Source of the DNA: Heliopora coerulea
Taxonomy: Eukaryota; Cnidaria; Anthozoa; Scleralcyonacea; Helioporidae
Assembly: GCA_030142905.1 (NCBI GenBank)
Contig: JASJOG010000097.1
Location: forward strand, 1,054,001-1,118,000
Direction of reading: 5' to 3'
DNA length: 64,000 nucleotides
Part shown: positions 45,001 to 56,137 of the stretch, piece after piece
Layout: each line of letters begins with the position of its first letter
Numbering within the stretch: the stretch's first letter is position 1
Made by a program: the position numbers and the translations under genes
The notes under the pieces: model-generated
What the model saw: the letters and a program-made list of their open reading frames with translations, nothing else
What the model was told of the DNA's origin: nothing
Databases searched by the model: none

Positions 45001-48000
45001 TTAATATTGGTTGGCAGCTTGTTCCAAAGTTTAACAGTTTTAGGGAAGTATGAGTACTTGAAGTAGTGCTTGTGGGTCCAGATATCACTATAGTTGTTTG
45101 AGTCTGAGTTACGTGTATTGTAGTGCGAGTTTGCAGGAACAAAACAATTGCTGAAATCAATGTCCAGAAGACCAAATCTGTACTTGCAAAGAGGCAGTAG
45201 GTCAGATATTTCACGTCTGAATTCAAGCGGTAGTAAATTCAGTGTGGTTAGTCTTTCTGAATACGAGATGTTTTTCGGAGGGTAGTTAAGCATGAATTTG
45301 GCAGCTCTTCACTACGTTCTCAATGCACCGCTGATGTTTAGCTATATGCGGGGACCAAACATTGGAAGTGTATTCCAAGCAAGGACGGACTAAAGATAAA
45401 TAAAGGAGTTTTCTGGTATGGGTATCTGTAATATTTCTACCACATATGCGCTTTACCAAGCCCAGTTTCCGGTTAGCTTTAGAAGAGATTTCCTTAATGT
45501 GTCGAAACCACTGAAGATCGTTTGAGACGGTTATTTCCAGGTCTTTAATGTAAGGCACGCATTCTAGGTGTTGGCCATCGAGCTGGTAAGAGTACTTATC
45601 ACTGCGTCTAGTGGTTTTCATTCAAATACGTAGGGTTTTGCATTTAGAAGGGTTGAAGGTCATATTCCAGTCATATTCCATTCACTATATCTCTGAAGGC
45701 TCTTTGTCGGCACTATTCGCAGATGCTTCCAAGTTATACCGTACTATTGACTCTGCAAGTTCCTGTCTCCAACTACTACCCGACCTTAATGGCTTACATT
45801 TTAATGTAAGGCACGCATTCTAGGTGTTGGCCATCGAGCTGGTAAGAGTACTTATCATTGCGTCTAGTGGTTTTCATTGAAATACGTAGGGTTTTGCATT
45901 TAGAAGGGTTGAAGGTCATATTCCAGTCAGAGCTCCAAAAATGTAGGCCATTAAGGTCGGGTAGTAGTTGGAGACAGGAACTTGCAGAGTCAATAGTACG
46001 GTATAACTTGGAAGCATCTGCGAATAGTGCCGACATAGAGCCTTCAGAGATATAGTCTGGCATGTCGTTAATATATGCCAGAAAGAGCAGAGGACCAAGT
46101 ATAGAGCCCTGAGGTACACCCGATGTAACCGGCAGCCAGTCACAAAAGATTCCATCGAGAACGACACGTTGAGACCTATCAGTCAAATAATTATTAAACC
46201 ATTGCAAAAGCGTGCCAGAAATGCTGTTTCTCTCGAGTATGGTGATGAGGGGTCGATGGGGAACACAGTCAAATGCCTTAGTAAGGCCAAGATAGATAAA
46301 GTTCAGCTCCTTTCCACTTGCCAATGAGCCCAGCATTTCATTATACGTATAAGCTAATTGCGTAACGGTTGATCTTCCCTTCAAAAAACCATGTTGCAGG
46401 TGGTAAAAGGAACGACAAAGGTGAGGACAGCAATGATCAAATACACAACGTTCCAAAACTTTTGAAATGATACATAGGAGAGAGATTGGTCTGTAGTTTA
46501 AAGCAAGTGTAGGATCATCCTTTTTCAACACGGGCGTTACATTAGCACGTTTCCAAATGAGAGGAACAGTGTTAAGGGACAGAGATTGGTTGAAGAGACG
46601 ACAGTGAGAAGGAGCTATTTAGCTGTATTTTTGAGGGATGTACCAGGGATTTCGTCAGGTCCACTGGCCTTATTTGGGTCCAGATCTCAAACAAAATTAA
46701 GACGAAATATTTAAAACACCCAATCATGTATAGATAAAGAAAATTATTGGCCCAACCCAACCCAAAGAGCGCAAGAACAAAGATAAGAGTATAGAAGAAG
46801 ACAAGCATTGTATCCAAATCTAAACTGAGCAGTTTAAGCCATTTAAGTGACGTATCAAGTGATGATGATATTCCCATCTAAATTTTTAGATGATGGACTC
46901 TGAACTGTTTTTAATTTTACTTAGCATATAGCAGCCTTTAACTAAACGTGGCCATGAAAGTTCTCACCCATCCTTAAGAGGAGTGTTTTTTGTTTTTACC
47001 CAACTTTTCACTGTATGTCTTAGAATTTTCAGTTACCTAAGAATTTTCTCCTTGGCCCCAACCCCTTTTCTCTTCGCCCCCAAACAGCAGTTTTTGAGTT
47101 CTCCCAACCTTCTCCTCGTGTTTGCATCGGGCTATATAAACGCGGCAAAACAGTTTCTGTTACTTAATAAGTAATTAACAAACAACAATCGACAGCAAAA
47201 CGTGTGACTCCTACAACTTCGCCTTACTTCTTCATCAATTCGTCCGTCGGTAATTTCTTTGTTATCTTTGGTGGCTGGTGTAGCTAAACTCGGATTGATG
47301 TCCACAAGAACCTGGCTGCTGCTGGTTCTGTTCCCCTCCAAAGGCGGGCGACATTTACCCGGAGCCTTCTCCTTATGCCGAATGACTTTTTTGCATGTTA
47401 CTAATGATGGAGGAATGTTTTCTCTGGTGACCGTCATGATAAAATCTCTGATGACCCAAACAAGAATGAAAAGAAAGAGTTATTGATTAGATGGTTTGAA
47501 GTTATGTAGAAATTACGTAAGCCTGAAGTTATGACGTCCTGAAGCTTGGTTTATACGTTCGGCTTAAGCACAATCATAACGACATACGCTAGCCCAGTAA
47601 ACCCTTCTCGGTTAACCAAATTCTTTGTACTTTCCAAATACAAAGGAATCAACTAACTATGAAGTACCTACTGTACTTGCGTATGTGATTATGGTTATGC
47701 TTATGTAAAACGTGTAAACCAGGCTTAAACGGAAATACAATACGTTGCAATCACTGTCTATCCAATGGCGCATCCTGGATTTTTAAGGGGGAGTAGAATT
47801 TTAAATCAGCCTACACTTGGGAGCAGGGGTGGCATGCTTCCCCAGGAATATTTTACATTTTAGAGTCTCCACAAGGTAAATAAGTTATCTTGTAAGATAC
47901 ACACGGTACGTTTCCAGCCGCATCACGTATGTCACGAATGATCAATCACAATTTTAACTGACGTTTAAAGTCCCTGTCAGTCTCTTGGTTCTCTGTACTC

Positions 48001-51000
48001 TTACCCATCAGATGGATAATCCACTGGTTTGAAACCGTCCAGTCTCGATGCAGGTAATAAAAAGGGAGAATAAGGCTGGCCACCAGTAGGTACCTTGGGT
48101 TTGGGACGTCTCTAAAAACCGTAAAACGCAGTTCAGTATTTTTGCATGATAATCTGACACTGCTGAAGTCAACTGAAAACTGTTGACTCAAGCGGGATTT
48201 GAACTCGCACCTTCGGGATACCGGTTCGCCGCTCTACCTGTTGAGCTATCGAGTCCACAGGATTGGAGGCGAGTTTTTATCCAACTTTAGTGAACGAGAT
48301 ATTCTTGCGACAACTTAACGCTTATCCATGAAAGGATGTGCATTGTTTCAATTGTATTTTAGAATCATCATCAGAAACACATGAACAGAAATCTTTTTCA
48401 TGACAATCTGACACTGTCGATTATCAGATTATCATGGAAAGAATTTCTGTTGATGTATCTCTGAGAATGATTCTGAAATAGTTCAGTATGTTTATAAAAA
48501 ATAACGCGGGTCCTGCGCACTCTCTGACTGGACGAACCTCATTTTCTCACAGAGTACTGCGACATGCTGACGTCATTTTCATTTGGTATCAGAGTACCAG
48601 GATATGGATGACGTCACAAAAACTCGAAAAACCTTCTTATTTTACAAAACAAATAGAATATAACTTTCGTGTCTATCTAATGTGATAGAAACATTCACCA
48701 CACCATTTCAATTGGAAAAATACCCGAAAACACTCTGCTACGTCACGTGTTTTCACCAGGCCTTTTTCCGGTTGAAATTACGTCATTCATGTTTCGTCAC
48801 TGGGCATATTTCTGGTTGAAATGAAGTCATTCATGTTTTGCCAGGCCTTGCTAGAATTCGCCAATCATCCCATGGCCGTAGGAAACAGGAGAGGCGCGAG
48901 AGACTGGCGCTCCCCCTAACCGCAGGAAGAGGGGCTGAGCCCCCCTGAGTACTTTATATCAATCCCACTCTCAGAATGAGGATATCACATAAGGTTTTGT
49001 AATCTTCAAGTTTCCGTAAATTCCCTCCCCAAAATACAGGAAATAGCATTTCAGGGATTCCTTTTTTTAAAAATTTTCCGGGAGGGCATGCCCCCGGACC
49101 CCTAGAATTTTTTCACCCCCCTGGCATAAAACACCATCCTATACGTCTCCGTATTTAGAGTTCCACAAGCCCCCTTGAGTTCTGGGACAATTAATCCCTG
49201 GTATCTTTAATAATATGGTGTTATTTATATCAACACTATACTCACATCAAATATAGCCAAAATATTGGCAGAATGTCGTAACTGTTCCTTGTTACTTACA
49301 CTGTTTCACGAGTGCCAAACTGACATTAGGTGAAAGACCTGAGTTAAAATTTTTGATTTCAAAACCGATCGAGGGTAAAACTGGTAAGTGAGCGGGGATA
49401 GATCTGGGCACGTATGAGGAACCTCTGCCCGCTGAGGCAATTGTTCATTCCCAAGGAAAGATCTCTAACAGTACTTCATCCATGTGGATTGTTTCTAAAA
49501 CAGCCCTTAATCACTACATTTTATTACCAATGGGTTCTTCCAGAGGCGTAGGAACCGACTAATTATTAGAGGGCGCGACCCACCTCAAAAGTGTACATCT
49601 GCATGCTCCACCGGAAAATTTTGATTTTCTGAGGCTGTGAAACGCTATTTCTTGCATTTGGAGAGCAGTTTTAAGAAAAGGATATAACGTTCATAAACAA
49701 TCTTAGCAAAGTGCGCAAAACAGCTTAGCGGTATTCGCATCAAACATCGATTGAAAATCCTAATCCTGACCAGTGAATTCCACTGGCTAACTTTAGCCCC
49801 AATGATTACAAATATTTATTTCATAGCTGACTTTTTTGGTCCAACCTGATAGAGTACATTATAAAAAATAACGATTGTCGTAAATATCACCCCCCCTCCA
49901 TGCTCCCCATTTCTCTTATTGGGAGGGGGCATGGTCCCCTTGCTTTGTACGCCTATGGGTTCTTCCGATGCTGGTTTCCTTCGAACAAGTCTTTCAGTCT
50001 TCGACCAAGACAAAATACGGAGCGTGGCGAACTTTTACCTTTTTAGTTTGTTCGACCGGTAATGGTAACACATCCTCAGTAATATTTTTGAAACCTCTTG
50101 TCTTGTAGTCGGTTATGGCAGAACTGGAAAAGAAAAACCAAACTGTATTTAACCTCGTTCTTCAGAAAGCAGCAGTCCGACTTATTTTTGTGTAATTATG
50201 GAACTATGTACTTAGGTGAAGGACAACGATATTATCACAACTCCAAGTAAACGAACCCATACCGAGTAAGTAGAGAACTCTACTTGACCGCGGCTGGGAT
50301 TCGAACCCGCGATCTTCGATTTACTAGTCTGACGCTCTACCAGCTGAGCTACAACAGTCTGCTTCTGGCTTGGCCTTGTAGTTCAGTTGGTAGAGTGTCG
50401 GACTAGTAAACCGTAGGTCGCGGGTTCCAATCCCAACCACGGTCAAGTAGAGTTTTTCTCTGCTTGCCCAGTATGGGTTCGTTTACTTGGAGTAGCGCTA
50501 ATATCCTTATTTTTGTGTCTTTTGTGATGAATCTTGTAAGTTGAACTGGCTACGCTGCCTTTTAGTGCAATAACTGGAAACGTCTGCTGTTAGCTTTACG
50601 AAATGGCACTGCACCAAATTCATGATTCATCATGCATTTTAGGCTCGTTCTTATACCAGCCATGTTTAACTGAGACACCTAGGCCAACATTTAGGATACA
50701 CTACAGTTCACGTATACATGTACTAGAATGTCTTGACACACATCACAAAAGAAGTTGTGATACACGTGGTGTAAAGCAACATTGATAACTTCCATGTCAT
50801 TTTCAGCCGAGATCAGTCGAATGGTTTTTGTTAGCTCACCCAGATGCCGAAACTTTCCCCTACGGCTGCAAGTTCGAAAATAATTCCGCGTCCAAGCCGT
50901 ACCGGCTGTCATTTTGCGACATTAGAGTGACGTTTCCCGAAAAATTCTTCAGGTAAATCAGCAGTGTACTTTCTATATCTCCTCAAGTCAAAAGTTGTTC

Positions 51001-54000
51001 TAAATGAAAGTTTTAAACGACAACGAGATGGATTCCCGGAAGACTAAACTAGACCAGTTTCTGAACGAAATTTTAAGAAACAGTGAGGAATTTAACCATA
51101 CATCTTTGTAAAACATTGAATACAATGGTTATTAACCAATGTTTTGCCGGTTACCCAAGACTTTACCGCAAGTGGGAAATATTGACCTGAGGTATTGACT
51201 AATCCGTGGATCGGGCGAACTCTATTATGGCTGTCCATCGAATTTTGGATATTTGGTGTTCGGTTCCGTGCCTCCGTTTTCGGTTTGTAGTTGCTCAAAT
51301 TGAATATTCGCTTCCAACAGAACAATGCGCGCATAATGCCAATATTCGAAATTCTAATTGAGAGTGAACAGTGAGAATATTGGAAATTCATACATTATGA
51401 CTCCTAGATTGACCAAACATGCCACAGATTGTGCGTGATCAGAAAAGAATATCTGTAGATGAGAGCAAAAACTTCTGGTACTTCTGATATTTACTTTATG
51501 GAATATTGTCGTATAACATTTTCGCGTTTTCGCACACGCACACCGCAATCCAGATCAGTCACTTATTCTCGCCACATGTACTGTAAATTCGCGGAATATT
51601 CGAAAAAAATCTAACCGAATATTCGAAAAAGTAAAATGTGGAAGTTGGACAGCCTTAATTTGTATTTTTAGTATCATCATATAAACACATGGCTTGACCT
51701 ATCTGGCCACAGAAGGGCAAAATCGGTCCACCGCAGTTGGTGGGGGGAATTGACCCTTACGAAAATCTACGGGGTAATATAGTAATTATGGAGGAGGAAT
51801 CAAACGCCGCCCTCCCGGAAATGTTGACCTGAGAAATAGCCTGGTCCTGATTAAATGGGTCAAACTGCCCATTCGTGGTGTAGTGTTCAAGTCCTTGCAC
51901 CGTAACATAGGAATTGGATAGACAATGTAATTATTTCTGATGTACAACTGGCTTCGAATTGATTGTAAACTGGGACATGTACATAAAAAATCTTTCAGTT
52001 CCTCACCTTGCTCTTGACCGCCTTTTTCTTCTTTTCTTCTAAAACAAATGAAGACGTTTTGCAGTTATGTGTAGAGAAATTTCAGCATCGATTTCTTAAA
52101 GTACAGCAAAACTGTTAGCGATAAAATATCCGGTGAAAAACAACACCTCGTACGTCTCACCTTTTCTGAAGGACACCAAACGAGATAAGCCGTAGAAATA
52201 AACGTTTCTTGCCAGTCTTGAAACACTTCGTCGTAGTCGTAAATTTCATGAAAGCTTATCGTCGTTGCTTTCTCGTCCTGTTTCTCCGTACAATCAAGCT
52301 TATCTTTCCATCGTGTTTGTTTCGAGGTTTGTTTCTTGTGTTCAGGGATACTAGGGGACACTGGTGTTGTGTGCGGGACCTGAGTTCCTAACGAGTTAGG
52401 ACGGTTGATTCTGGGTAAACAAAAGGATCGATGAAAAAATTAAGATTACATTATAAATGGTATATACTGAAAATAGGATGCCAATTTTACGAACGTCGTA
52501 TAAAAGTTGGAAGCTTCGTTCGATATAGTATTAAAAAATAACTGACTTCTTACACGTAACGTTTGGGCAAAAAACTTTGAGTTCTATCATGTTTATGTCA
52601 GTCAAGGCCTCAACGGCAAGGTTGGAAGGGAGAGATGAATGGGTCAAAGGAAGGAAGGACAAAAGGTAGGACAGCAGAAAGGGAGGGAAGGTGGGAGTGA
52701 ATACGGGAAGGAGGGAGGGTGGGCGGGAGGAAGGAAGGAAAAAAGGAAAGAAGGAAGGAAGGGAGAGAGGGAGGGGGAAAGGGAGGAAGGAAGGGAGGGA
52801 GGGAGGAAGCAGAGGCGGATTTAGGCAGGTATGAATCAGACGCACCCCCCCTTTTTTGATTAGTTGTCGTTTGTTTTTTTCGCTCAGGTACAACACACAA
52901 GCATTAAACATGTCCACTACCAAGAAATTCAGTTTCAAAAAACAGCAGAAATGACAGTAGCACAAAAATACTCTCATTAAAATGCCACATAGTGGAATGA
53001 GTTTGCAAAAAAAACTTTGCACACCCCCCTTTCTCAAAATTCTGGATCCACTCCTGGGAGGAGGGAGGGAGAGAAGAAGGGAGGAAGGGAGGGAGGGAGG
53101 GAGGAAGGAAGGAAGGAAGGAAGGAAGGAAGGAAGGAAGAAAGGAAGAAAGGAAGGAAGGAAGGAAGGAAGGGAGGAAGGAAGGAAGTAAGGGAGGAAGG
53201 GAGGAAGGATGGAAGGATGAAAGGAAGAAGGCGGAAGGAAGGAAGTAAGGAAGGAAGGAAGGAAGAAAGGAAGGAAGGAGGGGGAAGGAAGTAAGGAAGT
53301 AAGGAAGGAAGGAAGGAAGGAAGGAAGGAAGGAAGGAAGGGAGGGGGAAGTAAGGAAGTAAGGGAGGAAGGAACAAAGGAAGAAGCAAAGAAAGGGAGGG
53401 GAGGAGGAAGAGAGGAAGGAAGGAAGGAAGGAACAAAGGAAGGAAGGAAGGAAGGAAGGAAGGAAGGAAGGAAGGAAGGAAGGAAGGAAGGGAGGAAGGA
53501 AGGGAGGAAGGAAGAAAGGGAGGGAGGAAGGAAGGAAGGAAGGAAGGAAGGAAGGGAGGAAGGAAGGGAGGAAGGAAGGAAGGAAGGAAGGAAGGAAGAA
53601 GGAAGGAAGGAAGGAAGGAAGGAAGGAAGGAAGGAAGGAAGGAAGGAAGGGAGGAAGGGAGGAAGGAAGGAAGGAAGGAAGGAAGGAAGGAAGGGAGGGA
53701 GGGAGGAAGGAGGGAAGGAAGGAAGGAAGGAAGGGAGGGAGGGAGGGAGGGAGGAAGGAAGGAAGGGAGGGAGGGAGGAAGGGAGGGAGGGAGGAAGGGA
53801 GGGAGGGAAGGAGGGAGGGAGGAAGGGAGGGAAGGAGGGAAGGAGGGAAGGAGGAAGTAGGTAGGGAAGGAAAGAAGGGGGAAGGAAGGAAGGGAGGATG
53901 GAAAGAGAAAAAAGGGGAAGTAGGGAAGAGTAAGGAAAGGGAAGAAAAGGAATGGAAAGGATAGGAAGTGAAGGAATAGGAAGAGAAGGAATAGGAAGAA

Positions 54001-55664
54001 AAGGAGTGGGAGAAAAGATAGGAAAACAGAATGAAGAGAATTAAGGTAGAGCAATTACAGACCAGAAGGATGAGAATGAGAGGAAGAGACATTAAGACTA
54101 GGGTAAAAATCAAAATCAGGCAGAAAGAATGGATTAAAAGAAAGATATACAGAAGTGGGGTAGAAATGAAAGAAGATAAAATAACACAGCAAACCTAACT
54201 GGTAAAAAGTCAATTTTATTTTAAAATAAGAGAATTGCAGAAAGTAAAAACAAGAGCATTTAGGTTTGGTAAGGAATGATATACTTTCTGGTTACAGTGT
54301 ACCTTATTGGCGAAGGATAAGATCTTGAGTTGGTAGGACTCCTGTATTTCACATGGGGAGCTTCATTACAATCATCATAAACAAATGACGCTGTAACATC
54401 TTCTGCCACATCAATTACATTTAAAGTTGGCAAGGAAAGATCTGGTCAAAGAATAAAATATAACTTAGAATTCAGATGATACTTTAATAAACTGTATACC
54501 CTTATAACAATGTATAAGGAGTTACCAAAACTGCCCTTAGTCATTCTCAACCCTTTGCTGAATAATCTCATCAGCCATAAGCTGGAATAAACAATAAAAA
54601 ACATCTCTGACAGCAATGGGTTTATTGACCCATTCCAGATGACACTTCCCTCTGTCAAGTACATGTATTCCAAACAATTATACTTGTGATTTCATATGAC
54701 CACATAATTATATATGAAAAGATAAAAATCTGCTTCAATTTCACATGTGACAAAATCTTCATGGAATTTTATTTATTTCACATGTTCAATTCTAACACAA
54801 AGGTATAGTTTAATTACACATGTTTTAGTCATTGTAGTATGTGATGCACATGCAGTCAATGTGCTTACATGGGAAACAATTTTGTACATTCCATAATTCC
54901 ACTTGTAACATTCGGTATATGGAATTTTCAAAACTGTTCCTTTGATCCCCTTGCCTTTGGTGAAGATAATCATCTGGTCTCAACCAAACTAAACAAACTT
55001 TAAGGCATCTTAGGCAGCATTATGTTTAAAGGGTGGAGCCAAAGCTCTCAAAGTTTGGAATATCAAAGCTAGTGGAGAAGTCTCTGGTATTAATATTCAT
55101 CTGGATTCTGGAAATTTTAATTGAATAACCTGAAGGAAACAGCCCTCAGAAATTCTTAGCAAACATTTTTCTCTTACCACTTTTTCCTTTGGATTAAAGT
55201 GCGACGTGACAGCTCTTTTCATTGACTGAACCTTGTGAGAGCTAGACTTTGACACTTATTTTTTTTAAGTAAGTTTGTTTGTTGAAAATTTAAGTTTCAT
55301 AGCTCATAAACATGGTAGATTATTGTGCCACATTTCTAATCACACGTCAAGTCACTTAAAAACAAGTTTATTTATGGTTGAACACCATCAGATTAACTTG
55401 TATATACCAACATTAGTATATACCAACTTTACAGCAAATGACTGCAGTTTCCACCTTACTTTTGTGATCTTGAAAAGGAGGCTCTTCTTTTTTCATCGAC
55501 TTCAAGTTTCTTGGCTCGTATGAGACTTCTTCTTTGATCCCATTTCTTCGTCTGACAGCCTGTCTCGCAAGTCGTACGTTCGTTCGCCAACATTCTGGGT
55601 GCTGGCAGAGCTGATCTTTGCATGTTTCACCGTTGTTTGATAGATAAAGCATGGCTGTGATCAC
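42052..55664 (-). CDS. Uncharacterised ~1085-residue protein, nine coding exons
   Basis: I do not recognise this protein. Exons (minus): 55460..55664, 54303..54441, 52161..52410, 52007..52038, 50039..50123, 48005..48111, 47228..47447, 44138..44520, 42052..43888. They total 3258 nt and the phase agrees at all eight junctions, which is strong internal support. N-terminal part: KDQLCQHPECWRTNVRLARQ, then a charged stretch with FHEIYDYDEVFQDWQETF and LVWCPSEKKKRRKRRSRA (possible nuclear signal). Middle: proline-rich RRPKPKVPTGG and basic stretches. The last exon (613 codons) has DIWAELRGEVLHDGHVI and KVPTFHSSLGLTVYSYAESS, then becomes very acidic and serine-rich, looking largely disordered, with hydrophobic LESD-type repeats (ESDLLQPIHIESDLLLLSG). 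No membrane segment or enzyme motif is visible. The start could be the second Met, four codons in. It is divergent from MAN1B1. Confidence 0.75.
44660..46690 (-). mobile_element. Decayed non-LTR retrotransposon (LINE) fragment with reverse transcriptase
   Basis: The minus strand encodes a 5'-truncated reverse transcriptase: GPDEIPG at about 46670, then NYRPISLLCIISKVLE, HGFLKGRSTVTQL, KAFDCVPHRPL, TSGVPQGSILGPLLFLAYIND, FADASK and the C-terminal LWNKLPTNIK region at about 45010. The catalytic F/Y-A-D-D box reads FADA, and the frame is broken several times. It is probably a CR1/jockey-type or related element. A local rearrangement at 45540-45930 is described separately. It sits in an intron of the uncharacterised gene, same strand. 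Confidence 0.85.
45544..46065. repeat. Local inversion/duplication inside the LINE
   Basis: The segment from about 45546 to 45675 recurs directly at about 45804-45930, and the piece between them (about 45676-45800) is an inverted copy of about 45938-46060, so the FADASK-coding sequence is present on both strands. The simplest reading is a template-switch or foldback event after insertion. Confidence 0.8.
48145..48275 (-). mobile_element. tRNA-derived SINE, family B
   Basis: On the minus strand: GGACTCGATAGCTCAACAGG (A box) and GTGCGAGTTCAAATCCCGC (B box), followed by AGTCAACAGTTTTCAGTTGA and CAGTGTCAGATTATCATG. It abuts the exon at 48005..48111. Confidence 0.75.
50240..50495. mobile_element. 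Inverted pair of tRNA-Thr(AGT)-like SINEs, family C
   Basis: The left copy (minus, about 50275-50360) reads TAGCTCAGCTGGTAGAGCG, loop CTAGTAA (anticodon AGT, Thr), GCGGGTTCGAATCCC. The right copy (plus, about 50374-50446) reads TAGTTCAGTTGGTAGAGTG, the same loop, and GCGGGTTCCAATCCC. Both continue into AAGTAGAG...CTTG..CAGTATGGGTTCGTTTACTTGGAG, so they share a non-tRNA tail and are SINEs rather than free tRNA genes. The left tRNA body is the better preserved and could in principle fold. Confidence 0.7.
52620..54010 (+). repeat. GGAA/GGGA-rich satellite, ~1.3 kb
   Basis: Nearly pure purine on the plus strand, made of GGAA and GGGA tetramers, interrupted only by the MITE at 52810-53056. It lies in an intron of the uncharacterised gene, where the transcript would carry a kilobase of pyrimidine. 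The 507- and 359-codon Leu/Pro/Ser/Phe-rich frames on the minus strand are composition artefacts. Confidence 0.95.
52810..53056. mobile_element. hAT-like MITE inside the GGAA satellite
   Basis: The left end CAGAGGCGGATTTAGG and right end (inverse CAGGAGTGGATCCAGA) are imperfect terminal inverted repeats. The interior is ordinary sequence with a run of C on each side. Flanking GGAGGAAG / GGAGGAGG fits an 8-bp target duplication but cannot be proven in a repeat. Confidence 0.65.
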
Positions 55665-56137
55665 GGATAACGGGTTAGTCCGTCATGTGGTTGAATGAAG
55701 GCGTTCTGAAGCTTTAAGTAAACACGCGCTGTCCTAGTTTACTTTGCCAGTTCACTACTCTTTTTTCCTCGTTCAATCCGCCATATTGTGACGTCGTTAA
55801 ACAACACACTACTGTTGCCACGGCAACAACTCTAGACTTCAGAAAAGGACGAATATCGTAGAAGCATTTTATCAAAAAAATATTACTAAGTTTATTGCAT
55901 ATCTTTGTAAGGGTATTTTTGTTGCGCATGACGTAAGTTCCTGGCAAAAAGAAGACGGCGAGAGACAAGAAATGAAGTTCAGAAAGTCATTCGAAAATCG
56001 GGCACAAAAGGTAGAGGGAGGAAGCAACCTGATTTTCAGGATCAAAAAAAATATGGCTTCTTGCCACGACGACAACAACGTTAGTGAGCTACCATAACGA
56101 TGTACCGTTTGGGCAGTTTTAAATTGATATCCAAACC
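55665..56137. promoter_or_regulatory. Bidirectional promoter, uncharacterised gene / MAN1B1
   Basis: 473 bases between the two start codons. It contains CGCCATATTGTGACGTC (a CRE-like TGACGTC) and CATGACGTAA. No TATA box seen. Short frames here show no coding signal. Confidence 0.5.

Noticed and set aside
50275..50446. Two functional tRNA-Thr(AGT) genes
   Set aside because: Both carry the same long non-tRNA tail in inverted orientation, with mismatched acceptor stems, so a SINE pair is the better reading.
50691..50912. Possible exon of the uncharacterised gene (MTAGTAWTRNYF...)
   Set aside because: The flanking exons 52007..52038 and 50039..50123 join in phase without it, while including its best splice sites breaks the frame.
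52531..54113. 507- and 359-codon minus-strand frames rich in Leu/Pro/Ser/Phe
   Set aside because: They only translate the GGAA/GGGA satellite; frames overlap each other and have no splice or codon-usage support.
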